Positions 22,391 through 34,164 of a stretch of 64,000 nucleotides of DNA are shown here, piece by piece. How positions within the stretch are numbered: the first letter of the stretch is position 1; each line of letters begins with the position of its first letter. Location: contig CM034128.1 of the NCBI GenBank assembly GCA_019914995.1, forward strand, positions 7,690,501 to 7,754,500. Direction: 5' to 3'. The translations under genes were made by a program, and so were the position numbers. The stretch is from Acanthochlamys bracteata. Its lineage: Eukaryota > Streptophyta > Magnoliopsida > Pandanales > Velloziaceae. The notes beneath the pieces are model-generated. The model was not told the DNA's origin. It did no database searches and saw only the letters and a list, made by a program, of their open reading frames with translations.

Positions 22391-25300
22391 AAGTGCTATA
22401 CATGGTATCATGGGTCCACAAACCATTCGAGTATTAGGCAAGATAAAAAAGTAAGAGGTCTTTATTCTCATAGACTTGGGGAGCACTCATAATTTCATTA
22501 CAGAACGGCTTGCAAAACATCTACAACTTCAAGGTGTGCCTGTTCGGACAGTCCACGTTGTGCTCGCTGACGGGAGACCGCACTCTATTGAGGTAATGTA
22601 CAAAAATATTCCTCTTGCAATTGAAGGAATTCACTTGCAGGTGGATGCATACCCCTTTCCATTGGGTGGCATGGGTTTGGTCCTAGGAATTCAGTGGCTG
22701 GCAAGCTTAGGAAAGGTGGTCTGTGACTGGAAGGCATAAGAAATGGAATTTTCCTTGTCTGGCAAACGGGTTGTTTTAAAAGGGATTAGAGAGGGAGGTG
22801 TTTCCAGACTGACGTGCCTAAGCCACACTTCTACTCTATGTTTTGTGCCAATTATTCCAGCAGAGGAACCTTTCTCGGAGATCACTTCTGTGCCTAACGA
22901 CTTGCAGTCATTGCTGGACAAGTATGCTCCTGTTTTTCGGCTAGCTATAGGATTGCCACCAAACGCTCATTGGATCATGCAATATCATTGATACCTGATG
23001 CTGCCCCTACAAATGTAAGGCCTTATCGATATCCATACATTCAGAAAACAGAAATAGAGAGGACGGTCAAGGAGATGCTTGAACAAAGTATTCTCAAACA
23101 CAGCACTTCTACGTTCTCCTCGCTTGTTTTGTTAGTTAAGAAGAAAGATGGCACTTGGAGGTTTTGCGTAAGACTACAGGGCCCTCAATGCAATTACTAT
23201 CAGAGATAAGTTTCCTATACCTGTTATAGATGAACTCTTAGATGAGTTGCACGGTGCAAAATTTTTTTCCAAGCTTGATCTTAAGTCCGGGTACCATCAA
23301 ATTAGAGTCAAGGAGAAAGACACGCATAAGACTACGTTTAGAACCCATGATGGCCGTTATGAATTCTTGGTTATGTCCTTCGGATTGACTAATGCCCCAG
23401 TTACATTCCAAACTATCATGAATTATATATTTAGGCCCTTCCTTCGGCGCTTTGTGCTAGTATTTTTTGATGACATTCTTGTTTATAGTTCCTCTTGGCA
23501 AGAGCATTTGGAGCATCTTGCCACTGTGTTTTCTGTTTTACAGCAAAACAAGCTTCAAGCAAATTTATCAAAATGCCAATTTGGATGTAAGAAATTTGAA
23601 TACTTGGGCCATTTGTTTTCAGAGAGGCATCTCAGTGAGACCCTTCTAAGGTGAAGACAATGATGGCTTGCCCTGTGCCTAATTCCCAAACTGCTCTAAG
23701 GGGCTTCTTAGGTTTAACAGGTTATTACCGTCGATTTGTTAAGGACTATGGCAAGATCGCTGCACCTCTCACTGAACTTTTGAAGAAGAATTCTTTTTCT
23801 TGGTCATAGATACTCAGGAAGCCTTCTTAAAGCTCAAGGACGCTATGACATCTACACTAGTGCTAGTGCCTCCTGATTTCTCTAAATCGTTTGTAGTTGA
23901 AACTAATGCATCTGGAAGGGGTATTGGAGCAGTCTTGTCACAAGAAGGAAGACCAATCTCATTTTTTAGTAAGTCACTATCTTCTACAGCAGCAAGCAAG
24001 TCAACATATGAGAAGGAGCTGTTGGAATTAGTGTTAGCTGTCTAGAAATGGCGGCCATATTTGTTAGGTAATCGTTTTATCATCCAAACCGATCACCTAA
24101 GCTTAAAGTACTTGTTGGAGCAACGTATCACTTGATTGCCCAAAGAAAATGGCTTGTTAAATTAATGGGGTATGATTACCAAATCATATACAAAGCGGGC
24201 AAGGAAAATATTGTTGCGGATGCCTCGTCGCTACCGTCCGAAGCGTCTGTCTTTGCCATAACTATTTTGCAATCGTCCTTTCGGGATGATTTAAAACGCA
24301 AGCCTGATCAAAGGATTTGTCTTGTTCAAGTCTTCTTCAATCGGTGAGTACCAAGGAGCATCCAGAGCTGTCCCACCGTACAAGGATTACTATGTCATAG
24401 TGGCGCTTGTGGATCCCGGATGACAAGGCATTGAGGCATTAAATTTTATTTGATGCTCATAACTCGGCGATGGGAGGGCATGGTGGGATGATTCGACGAT
24501 AATAAGAGAATTAGCCAACAATTTTATTGGCCAAGACTTTCAAATGATGTTCAGCTCTATATTAAGGGTGCATCACTTGTGCAAAGCTAAGTCACCATCC
24601 CTTAAAGCCGGTAGGGTTGCTTGACCCTTGCTATTCCCTGAAAAACTTTGGGCGATATCTCAATGGATTTCATCGAGGGACCGCCCTTATCGGAGGGCGA
24701 GATGTTATTTTAGTGGTGGTGGATCGCCTTTCCAAGTTTGCTCATTTCATTCCTTGAAACACTCATATACGGTGCTTTCAAGTTGCATTTGCCTTTACCA
24801 AGAAAATTATTCGTTTACTTGGTGCCCCAACACTATTGTATCGGATAGAGATCCTATATTTCTGAGCTCAATGTGGCAAGAGTTTCATAAGTTACAAGGA
24901 ACAACGTTGCATCATAGCACCGCATACCATCCATAAATGATGGGCAATCGGAGGTAGTGAATCGCAGACTTGAGACTTATTTACATTGCTTCACGGGAGA
25001 GCACCCAAAATAGTGGATGCGCTGGTTGCATTGGGCCGAATTTTTGTATAACACAAGTGTTCACTCCAGCGCTAACATCAGTCCCTTCGAGGCAGTCTAC
25101 GGGCAACCCCCTCCTCCACTGATTTCGTATGCATCGGGGCCTATTCGAAAAGATGAGTTGGGGCTACAATTGCGGGAACCGGATGCTATCTTAAGGGATT
25201 TAAAGTTTCATCTACAACGGGCTCAAGTGAGGATGAAACAGAAAGATGATGCACATCGTCGAGAGCTTGAATTTGCGATAAATGATATGGTCTTTACGAA

Positions 25301-25601
25301 ACTCCAGCGTTATCGCTCAAGCTTCTGGCTGCTGCTAGGAAGTTGCATAAATTGCGATATCGCTATTATGGTTCATTTAGGATCACGCGTATTGATCCGG
25401 TGGCTTATCACTTGAACTTCCTCCAACATCTCATATCCATCCAGATTTTTCATGTTTCTCAACCAAGGGCGCTTCGTTTTGTGCCCCCTAATTTTTCCAA
25501 TGTCCTACCCGATCGGCTCCTACCGAGACAATCACTCCTTCACAAGCTATGTCGTGGGTTCAAAGACTCGAGGACGAGTTCTTTCTTGGAGGGGAAGGGA
25601 A
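22391..25601 (+). pseudogene. Nested copy A: pol (protease to integrase), multiply broken
   Basis: The protease reads FILIDLGSTHNFITERL near 22463. The active-site DSG is DLG, an inactivating change. RT follows from 22970 ([27 protein letters not shown] near 23272; [11 protein letters not shown] near 23461, with the catalytic Asp pair kept). RNase H is near 23800-24240 and integrase from about 24480 to 25560 (IVSDRDPIFLSSMWQEFHKL near 24838). Stops include 22737, 23807, 24043 and one near 25012, and a frameshift lies near 23165 in the RT. Integrase frames of copy A carry more indels than those of copy B. Confidence 0.88.
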
Positions 25602-26120
25602 TGTTACGGAGGCGGTGCAAGAGAGGAGTGAGCTCCCACAAGAATTGGAGCATTCTGCTATTGCTATTGACAAAAGGAACAACCAAACAAAGAGGAGGTA
25701 AGAACCTATCAAGAAACAAGTGTTGACAGAACTCGCCGGAAGATCTCACCGGAGCCGAAGGCTGACGGACAAGTGTCAGGGATGCCCAAGGTGTATCACT
25801 GGAGGTCAGGAAAGTAGTGGCACTAAAGCTTAGACAGTTGGCTTGAAATAGCAGCTGGGTGCAACTCATGGCAGCCAAGGACCTTTGAATAGTGTCCTGG
25901 CGCCAATTGATCTACACCCAGATGCAGATTTGTGGCATCCATATTTCAAGTAATGAGTATCTCTTATGTTATAAAAAGAAAGCATGACCTAGGAGAGGCA
26001 TGCATGATTGAGTTTTTATATTTTCCGTAAGTTCATCTATTCCTTCCCTTGTTTCTGCATGATTGATCCTATTTGATTAAGTCTTCTCTCTTCCTCACCT
26101 TGTTTCTCAAAATCCTATCA
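25602..26120 (+). repeat. LTR2 (middle LTR) of the nested array
   Basis: It starts TGTTACGGAGG after the polypurine tract GGAGGGGAAGGGAA and ends CCTATCA before TTTGGT. It lacks the 97-base block of LTR1. One LTR serves both as 3' LTR of copy A and 5' LTR of copy B. Confidence 0.88.
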
Positions 26121-26150
26121 TTTGGTCTTCTCTCTTCTCACTATGGAAGA

Positions 26151-27540
26151 TATCAACACGAGCTATGGAGATATCACCACATCCATCCACATCCATCACG
26201 TTGAAGCGAACCAAAATGCGAGCAATTCAATTTCATGGCGGCAAACTTTACAAGTTGTATAGCAAGACTAACGGCGGACCTTGCGGAGATGCAACGTGTG
26301 GTGAATTCTTTAGGTAGAACACAACAAACCACTCCTAGGGCCGTCAGTACACCTCCAACCCACCCACCCAATACCCTTCTACCACCCACATTGAACTAAC
26401 AATCGGATACACAGATGTACTGTCCCAGAAATCTACAAAACCCCACTAGCCTACCATCTTCTTCATACATAGCACCGATTCCAATCAATACAACTCAACC
26501 CAACCCTTCACAGTACCCACTGCCACCACTTCTACTAATGCCAAAACCACAAAATCTCCTACTAGAGGAAGCTGTGACAAACCAACCACCCAATGACTCT
26601 ACCCTTCTCACAAGGATTTCCCCCAACTCCACCCACGTACAGCAACTGCATATGGCAAGTTCCCTTCAGCATATAACAAACCAGTCCCAATCTTCTTTGA
26701 ATACCAAAGACTTGCATCAACAATTGCCAAGAGATAGACACAAATTTTCCTATTTTGATGGGTCTAATGTGAACGAATGGATTTATTCGGCGGAAAAATA
26801 CTTCAAATATTATCGAACATCAATAGATGATCGTATCTTAATTGCTCTGATGTATTTCCAAGATGAGGCCAATAGATGGTATCAAAACTATGAAATTGAT
26901 AGACCACATCATTCATGGGAACATCTGAAAGAAGCTCTTATCCAACGGTTCGGTAATACAGCCTTTGGACATCCAAGTTTTGCTCTCAAACAACTAGTGC
27001 AAACTAGCTCAGTGGCCGACTATCAAGCTACGTTTGAAGACCTCGCACCGAGTTGCCACAAGGCGGCGGAGGAAGACCTTATTGGCGGCTTACGTGGGGA
27101 CTTTTCAAGCACATAGCAATTCATGTAATGGCCGCGGGACCCACTTCATCGCAGGAAGCCTTTAAACTTGATCGAATTTTTGAGCAAAAAGGGAACCTGA
27201 GCCAACTTACATCACGATTGGGGCGCTTCCAGTCCACTCGCAATGACTGGAGTACATAGAAAATAGTGACGAACATCCCAAGCCGAGCTTCCAAAGATAC
27301 TAGATCGCCACTTCTTCCCAATCTGGCACCCGACCTGCACCTCTGGTCTTAGTGTATCTGACATCAATGCTCGAAGGGCAAAAGGATTATGTTTTTATTT
27401 TGATGCAAAATATGAGAGAGACCACAGGTGTAGCTTAAAAATTTATTCCATTGCGGACATGAAAATGAGGAAAGCGAGGAAGAATATTGTCTCGACGACA
27501 TGTAGGACAGAACCTCACTGAAGATACAACATTATCTTTA
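26151..27540 (+). pseudogene. Nested copy B: gag
   Basis: It is the counterpart of copy A gag. The capsid-type region is open from 26415 to 27116 and then shifts frame; the shared TAG lies at 27257. Around 26121-26220 the sequence is scrambled relative to copy A: ATGGAAGATATCAACAC is followed by a near-repeat and ACATCCATCCACATCCATCAC. The gag start and PBS are thereby lost. Confidence 0.85.
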
Positions 27541-30500
27541 AGTGCTATACATGGTATCATGGGTCCACAAACCATTCGAGTATTAGGCAAGATAAAAAAG
27601 TAAGAGGTCTTTATTCTCATAGACTTGGGGAGCACTCATAATTTCATTACAGAACGGCTTGCAAAACATCTACAACTTCAAGGTGTGCCTGTTCGGACAG
27701 TCCACGTTGTGCTCGCTGACGGGAGACCGCACTCTATTGAGGTAATGTACAAAAATATTCCTCTTGCAATTGAAGGAATTCACTTGCGGTGGATGCATAC
27801 CCTTTCCATTGGGTGGCATGGGTTTGGTCCTAGGAATTCAGTGGCTGGCAAGCTTAGGAAAGGTGGTCTGTGACTGGAAGGCATAAGAAATGGAATTTTC
27901 CTTGTCTGGCAAACGGGTTGTTTTAAAAGGGATTAGAGAGGGAGGTGTTTCGGTGACGTGCCTAAGCCACACTTCTACTCTATGTTTTGTGCCAATTATT
28001 CCAGCAGAGGAACCTTTCTCGGAGATCACTGTGTTAACGACGACTTGCGGTCATTCTTTGGACAAGTATGCTCTGTTTTTTCGGCTAGCTATAGGATTGC
28101 CACCAAACGCTCATTGGATCATGCAATATCATTGATACCGATCTGCCCCTACAAATGTAAGGCCTTATCGATATCCATACATTGAAAAGAAATAGAGAGG
28201 GGCGGTCAAGGAGATGCTTGAACAAAGTATTCTCAAACACAAGACTTCTACGTTCTCCTCGCTTGTTTTGTTAGTTAAGAAGAAAGATGGCACTTGGAGG
28301 TTTTGCGTAAGACTACAGGGCCCTCAATGCAATTACTATCGGAGATAAGTTTCCTATACCTGTTATAGATGAACTCTTAGATGAGTTGCGGTGCAAAATT
28401 TTTTTTCAAGCTTGATCTTAAGTCCGGGTACCATCAAATTAGAGTCAAGGAGAAAGACACGCATAAGACTACGTTTAGAACCCATGATGGCCGTTATGAA
28501 TTCTTGGTTATGTCCTTCCGGATTGACTAATGCCCGATTACATTCCAAACTATCATGAATTATATATTTAGGCCCTTCCTTCTCGCGCTTTGTGCTAGTA
28601 TTTTTGATGACATTCTTGTTTATAGTTCCTCTTGGCAAGAGCATTTGGAGCATCTTGCCACTGTGTTTTCTGCTTTACAAAGAAAACAAGCTTCAAACAA
28701 ATTTATCAAAATGCCAATTTGGATGTAAGAAATTTGAATACTTGGGCCATTTGGTTTCAGCAAAGAGGGCATCTCAAAGAGACCCTTCTAAGGTGAAGAC
28801 AATGATGGCTTGCCTGTGCCTAATTCCCAAACCGCTCTAAGGGGCTTCTTAGGTTTAACAAAGTTATTACCGTCGATTTGTTAAGGACTATGGCAAGATC
28901 ACTGCACCTCTCACTTTGAACTTTTGAAGAAGAATTCTTTTTCTTGGTCATAGATACTCGGGAAGCCTTCTTAAAGCTCAAGGACGCTATGACATCTACA
29001 CTAGTGCTAGTGCCTCTGATTTCTCTAAATCGTTTGTAGTTGAAACTAATGCATCCGGGGGTATTGGGCAGTCTTGTCACAAGAAGGAAGACCAATCTCA
29101 TTTTTAGTAAGTCACTATCTTCTACAAAGAAAGAAAGCAAGTCAACATATGAGAAGGAGCTGTTGGAATTAGTGTTAGCCGTCTAGAAATGGCGGCCATA
29201 TTTGTTAGGTAATCGTTTATCATCCAAACCGATCACCTAAGCTTAAAGTACTTGTTGAGCAACGTATCACTTGATTGCCCGTAGAAAATGGCTTGTTAAA
29301 TTAATGGGGTATGATTACCAAATCATATACAAAGCGGGCAAGGAAAATATTGTTGCGGATGCCTCGTCGCTACCGTCGAAAGCGTCTGTCTTTGCCATAA
29401 CTATTTTGCAATCGTCCTTTCGGGATGATTTAAAACAAGCACCAATCAAGGACTGTCTTTGTTCAGAGTCTTCTTCAATCGGTGAGTACCAAGGAGCATC
29501 GAGCTGCATCCCACCGTACAAGGATTACTATGTCATAGTGGCCGCTTGTGGATCCCGGATGACAAGGCATTGAGGCATTAAATTTTATTTGATGCTCATA
29601 ACTCGGCGATGGGAGGCATGGTGGGCGATTCGAACGTATAAGAGAATTAGCCAACAATTTTATTGGCAAGACTTTCAAATGATGTTCGGCTCTATATTAA
29701 GGGTGCATCACTTGTGCAAAAAGCTAAGTCACCGTCCTTAAAGCCGATAGGGTTGCTTCACCCTTGCCTATTCTGAAAAACTTTGGGCGATATCTCAATG
29801 GATTTCATCGAGGGACCGCCCTTATCGAGAGGGCGAGATGTTATTTTAGTGGTGGTGGATCGCCTTTCCAAGTTTGCTCATTTCATTCCTTTGAAACACT
29901 CATATATACGTACGCTCAAGTTGCATTTTGCTTTTACCAAGAAAATTATTCGTTTACTTGGTGCCCCCAACACTATTGTATCGGATAGAGATCCTATATT
30001 TCTGAGCTCAATGTGGCAAGAGTTTCATAAGTTACAAGGAACAACGTTGCATCATAGCACCGCATACCATCCACAGTCCGATGGGCAATCGGAGGTAGTG
30101 AATCGCAGACTTGAGACTTATTTACATTGCTTCACGGGAGAGCACCCAAAATAGTGGATGCGCTGGTTGCATTGGGCCGAATTTTTGTATAACACAAGTG
30201 TTCACTCCAGCGCTAACATCAGTCCCTTCGAGGCAGTCTACGGGCAACCCCCTCCTCCACTGATTTCGTATGCATCGGGGCCTATTCGAAAAGATGAGTT
30301 GGGGCTACAATTGCGGGAACCGGATGCTATCTTAAGGGATTTAAAGTTTCATCTACAACGGGCTCAAGTGAGGATGAAACAGAAAGATGATGCACATCGT
30401 CGAGAGCTTGAATTTGCAGTAAATGATATGGTCTTTCTGAAACTCCAGCGTTATCGTCAAGCTTCGGTGGCTGCTAGGAAGTTGCATAAATTGCGATATC

Positions 30501-30844
30501 GCTATTATGGTTCATTTAGGATCACGGCACGTATTGATCCGGTGGCTTATCACTTGGAACTTCCTCCAACATCTCATATCCATCCAGTTTTTCATGTTTC
30601 TCAACTGAAGGACGCTCGTTTTGTGCCCCCTAATTTTTCCAATGTCCTACCTGATCAGCTCCTACCAGAGACAATCACTCCTTCAGCGGCTATGTCGTGG
30701 GTTCAAAGACTCGAGGACGAGTTCTTTCTTGGAGGGGAAGGGAATGTTACGGAGGCGGTGCAAGAGAGGAGTGAGCTCCCACAAGAATTGGAGCATTCTG
30801 CTATTGCTATTGACAAAAGGAACAACCAAACAAAGAGGAGGTAA
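27541..30844 (+). pseudogene. Nested copy B: pol, integrase largely open
   Basis: It repeats copy A, including the DLG protease (near 27612) and the RT frameshift after FCVR (near 28310). Further small indels break the RT, including one just before the DD motif. The integrase part is better kept: 29783-30154 (VILVVVDRLSKFAHFIPLKH; STAYHPQSDGQSEVVNRRLE), a TAG at 30152, then 30158-30844 with the C-terminal GPQ-type region (KIHP/HIHPVFHVSQLKDA pattern). The frame passes through the polypurine tract and ends about 100 bases inside LTR3. Confidence 0.88.
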
Positions 30845-31243
30845 GAACCTATCAAGAAACAAGTGTTGACAGAACTCGCCGGAAGATCTCACCGGAGCCG
30901 AAGGCTGACGGACAAGTGTCAGGGATGCCCAAGGTGTATCACTGGAGGTCAGGAAAGTAGTGGCACTAAAGCTTAGACAGTTGGCTTGAAATAGCAGCTG
31001 GGTGCAACTCATGGCAGCCAAGGACCTTTGAATAGTGTCCTGGGCGCCAATTGATCTGCACCCAGATGCAGATTTGTGGCATCCATATTTCAAGTAATGA
31101 GTATCTCTTATGTTATAAATAAAGAAAGCATGACCTAGGAGAGGCATGCATGATTGAGTTTTTTATATTTTCCGTAAGTTCATCTATTCCTTCCCTTATT
31201 TCTACTGATCCTACCTTGATTCGTCTTCTCTCTTCTCACCTTG
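30745..31243 (+). repeat. LTR3 of the nested array, 3' end lost
   Basis: It starts TGTTACGGAGG, lacks the 97-base block like LTR2, and runs to CTCACCTTG, where it becomes outer-LTR sequence. The final TTCACTGAAATCATATCA-type end is missing. Confidence 0.88.
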
Positions 31244-31517
31244 GGCACTAGGTGCCACAAAGTGCTCGAGCACATCCAAATTGTGCCTAGACAAATGTTT
31301 GGCGCCAAGCCTAACATTTGAAACATGCCCGAGCACAACTCATCTTGTGCTTAGGCATTTTACCCTGGTGCATTAGACATTGCACCCGGGACACTTTTGG
31401 CACTTTGGTGCCACTCTTCTCCTGGAGCGCCTCTGCTCCCTTCTGGCCTCCTGCTGTTCTCCAATGACCTATAGTGGCTCTGAGCTTCTTCTCTCCCCCT
31501 CTCTATCACTTGCATCA
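31237..31517 (-). repeat. Proximal part of the split 3' LTR of the outer gypsy element
   Basis: It matches 36311-36586, ending in the same ACTTGCATCA. The match begins at CACCTTGGGCACT, which overlaps the last bases kept at 20251-20263. On the minus strand the LTR is preceded by a weak purine tract (GGTGTGGAGAA). Confidence 0.88.
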
Positions 31518-33440
31518 TTCTCCACACCTTGAAGTTCGGCATCGTCCTCGAGGCCGGTGAAGGGAAGAAGATCATCGGTGAGGTCCTCCGTAATGGCTCC
31601 AGTCGTTATGCGACTCGCATCCTTCAACTGCGAAACATGAAAAACAGAGTGTATTTTTGCCGTTGAGGGAAGAGCTAACTGGTAGACAACAGGGCCGATG
31701 GCTTTCTCCACTTTAAAAGAGTCATAGTATCGAAAACGAAGTTTATGATCCCTTCGAACAGCTATTGAGGATTGGCGATGTGGGCGAAGCTTCAGGAATA
31801 CCTTATCCCCTGGATTGTAATGAATTTCTCTTCGATGTCCGTCGGCTAACTGTTTCATCCGGTTTTGAGCTCTAGCAAGAGGAACCTTCAGCTCTCGGAT
31901 AATGGAATCTCGTTCACGAAGCTGCAATCCCAACCCTTCAGATCGAGAGCTTCCTTTAGGAAATGCAATCAGGGGGGGAGGTGGGCGGCCATATACTACT
32001 TCAATGGGAGTAGTTTTTGTGGCAGAGTGTGTACTAGTGTTGTAGGAGTACTCGGCCCAGTGCAGCCATTGGATCCATTTGCAGGGTTGGTCCCCAATGA
32101 AGCATCTCAGGTAGGCCTCTAACCCTCTATTAACTACCTCCGACTGTCCATCGGTTTGTGGGTGGTAGGCCGTACTCATATGCAAAGAAGTGTCTTGAAC
32201 ACGATGGAGTTCTTTCCAGAACGAGCTAAGAAAGATTGGGTCTCTGTCTGAGACAATGGTTGCTGGGCAACCATGAAGTCTAACCACCTCTTTGGCGAAG
32301 ATGTTTTCAATTTCGGATGAAGTGTAAGGGTGTTTTAAGGCTATGAAATGTGCATACTTGGAAAGGCGATCTACAACTACTAAGATTGCGTCCTTACCTC
32401 CAGATTTAGGCAGTCCTTCTATGAAATCCATGGCGATGTCAGTCCAAACTGTCTCAGATATGGGAAGTGGCTGTAATAGCCCTGTCGGACGCAAACTTTC
32501 AGCCTTGGCACGAGCACAAGTGGCGCAAGCAGCTACATAGAGGCGTACGTCCCCTAGACATGCCAAGCCATTGAAATTGATGAGCCAATCGCTTATAAGT
32601 GCGGAATTCTCCCCCATGTCCTCCACTTGCGAAATTGTGTGCCTCGTATAACAATTGAGTGCGTAATGAAGGATCCCTAGGTACGCGTATGCGTTGATTA
32701 CAAATGAGGATGCCATTGGATAACCGTAAATTTGGTTGGGGTTCAGTAGTAGCTTGCTGCCTCAACTCGGCTAGAGAGGCATCTGCCTCCTGGGCCTTTC
32801 TGAAGTCATCCCAGAAAGAGGGTTGCAAGGATGTAAAGGCGGCTAAGGAGACTGCTGGCTGTCTGGATAGTGCATCTGCAACCACGTTTTGTGATCCAGA
32901 CCTATACACAATCTGGTAATCGAAACCCAGCAGCTTAACAAGCCATTTATGTTGATCGGGTGTGGACAATCGCTGCTCAAGCAAATACTTTAGGCTCAGG
33001 TGATCTGTTTTTATAATAAAGCGTTGCCCAGTAGATAAGGCCTCCATTTCTGAAGCGCAAGGACCAATGCCATCAACTCTTCTCATAGGTTGATTTTGTT
33101 ATGGCAGATTGAGAAAGTGCTTTACTAAAATATGCTATTGGTCTATTTTGTTGAGTCAAAACCGCCCCAAGTCCCTTACTTGATGCATCTGTCTCTACTG
33201 TAAATGGACTTTGAAAATCAGGAGAAGCTAATATAGGTGTGTTAGTCATTACCATTTTAAGTAGCTGGAAGGCTCGTTCTGCTTCAGAAGTCCATGTAAA
33301 GGCATCCTTTTTGAGCAATGCTGTTAGAGGTGAGGCCAGTGAGCCATAATCCTTGACAAATCTTCGATAATATCCGGTTAGGCCTAGGAATCCTCTCAGC
33401 TCCGTGGTAGTAGTAGGAGTAGGCCAGTCAGTCATGGCTC
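31469..33440 (-). pseudogene. Outer gypsy element: RNase H and integrase
   Basis: Three minus-strand frames form the 3' half of pol. 33073-33435 carries the RNase H-like region ([36 protein letters not shown]). 32499-33086 continues RNase H (KWLVKLLGFDYQIVYRSGSQ; NVVADALSRQ) into the integrase zinc-binding region. 31469-32716 holds the integrase core (VVVDRLSKYAHFIALKHPYT; TIVSDRDPIFLSSFWKELH; STAYHPQTDGQSEVVNRGL) and the C-terminal region IHSVFHVSQLKDAS. Two frameshifts join these frames. The integrase frame is unusually long and open (415 codons), but no chromodomain is visible at its end. Confidence 0.9.
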
Positions 33441-33549
33441 GAACTTTGTCCGGATCCGCTACAACTCCTTATGAAGACACTACATGTCCAAGGTACTCCA
33501 ATTCCTTGCACCCAAAGTGGCACTTAGTGAAGTTGGCACACAGCTCCTC

Positions 33550-34164
33550 CTTTTGTAACAGGCTGAATACCCCAGCAAATGCTCCATATGCTCTTCCCAA
33601 GTCTTACTATAAACTAGTATATCATCAAAGAAAACGAGCACGAAGTCTCAGGTAAGGGTGAAAGATATCATTCATTAATGACTGGAAAGTGGAGGGAGCA
33701 TTTGTGAGACCGAATGGCATCACTAAGAACTCGTAGTGGCCATCGTGTGTTCGAAATGCGGTCTTATGCACGTCCTCCTCCTTCACCCGTATTTGATGAT
33801 AACCTAATTTCATATCTAACTTCGAAAAATATTGTGTCCCATGGAGCTCGTCCAATAGCTCATCAATAACAGGGATCGGAAACTTGTCCTTAACCGTTAT
33901 TTCATTGAGCGCCCTGTAATCAACACAAAATCTCCAAGACCCGTCTTTCTTCTTGACAAGCAACACAGGAGAGGAAAATGCCGAACAGCTAGGTCGAATG
34001 ATCCCTTGGGACAGCATCTCAGTAACTGCCCTCTGGATTTCTATTTTATGCATATATAGGTACCGATAAGGTCTAACATTGGCCGGAGCTGCTCCTGGCA
34101 GAAGTGGAATACCGTGATCATGGGATCTTCTTGGAGGCAACCTATTTAGGGGCTTGAACACCAT
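33550..34164 (-). pseudogene. Outer gypsy element: reverse transcriptase
   Basis: The minus frame 34164-33625 reads [60 protein letters not shown] and [20 protein letters not shown], the full fingers-palm order of a Ty3/gypsy RT. A frameshift at about 33640-33650 puts the catalytic [18 protein letters not shown] stretch in another frame, so the enzyme cannot be translated whole. A further shift separates it from the protease frame at about 34150. Confidence 0.9.

Larger units (their letters stand above)
20361..31243 (+). mobile_element. Nested Ty3/gypsy array: three LTRs, two internal domains
   Basis: Order: LTR1 (20361-20974), internal A, LTR2 (25602-26120), internal B, LTR3 (30745 to about 31243). 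LTR2 and LTR3 are each preceded by the same polypurine tract GGAGGGGAAGGGAA. Internal A and B are nearly identical and share their disabling stops, so the copy arose after decay or by an assembly error. LTR3 lacks its last 15-20 bases and joins the outer LTR at a shared CACCTTG. Confidence 0.88.
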
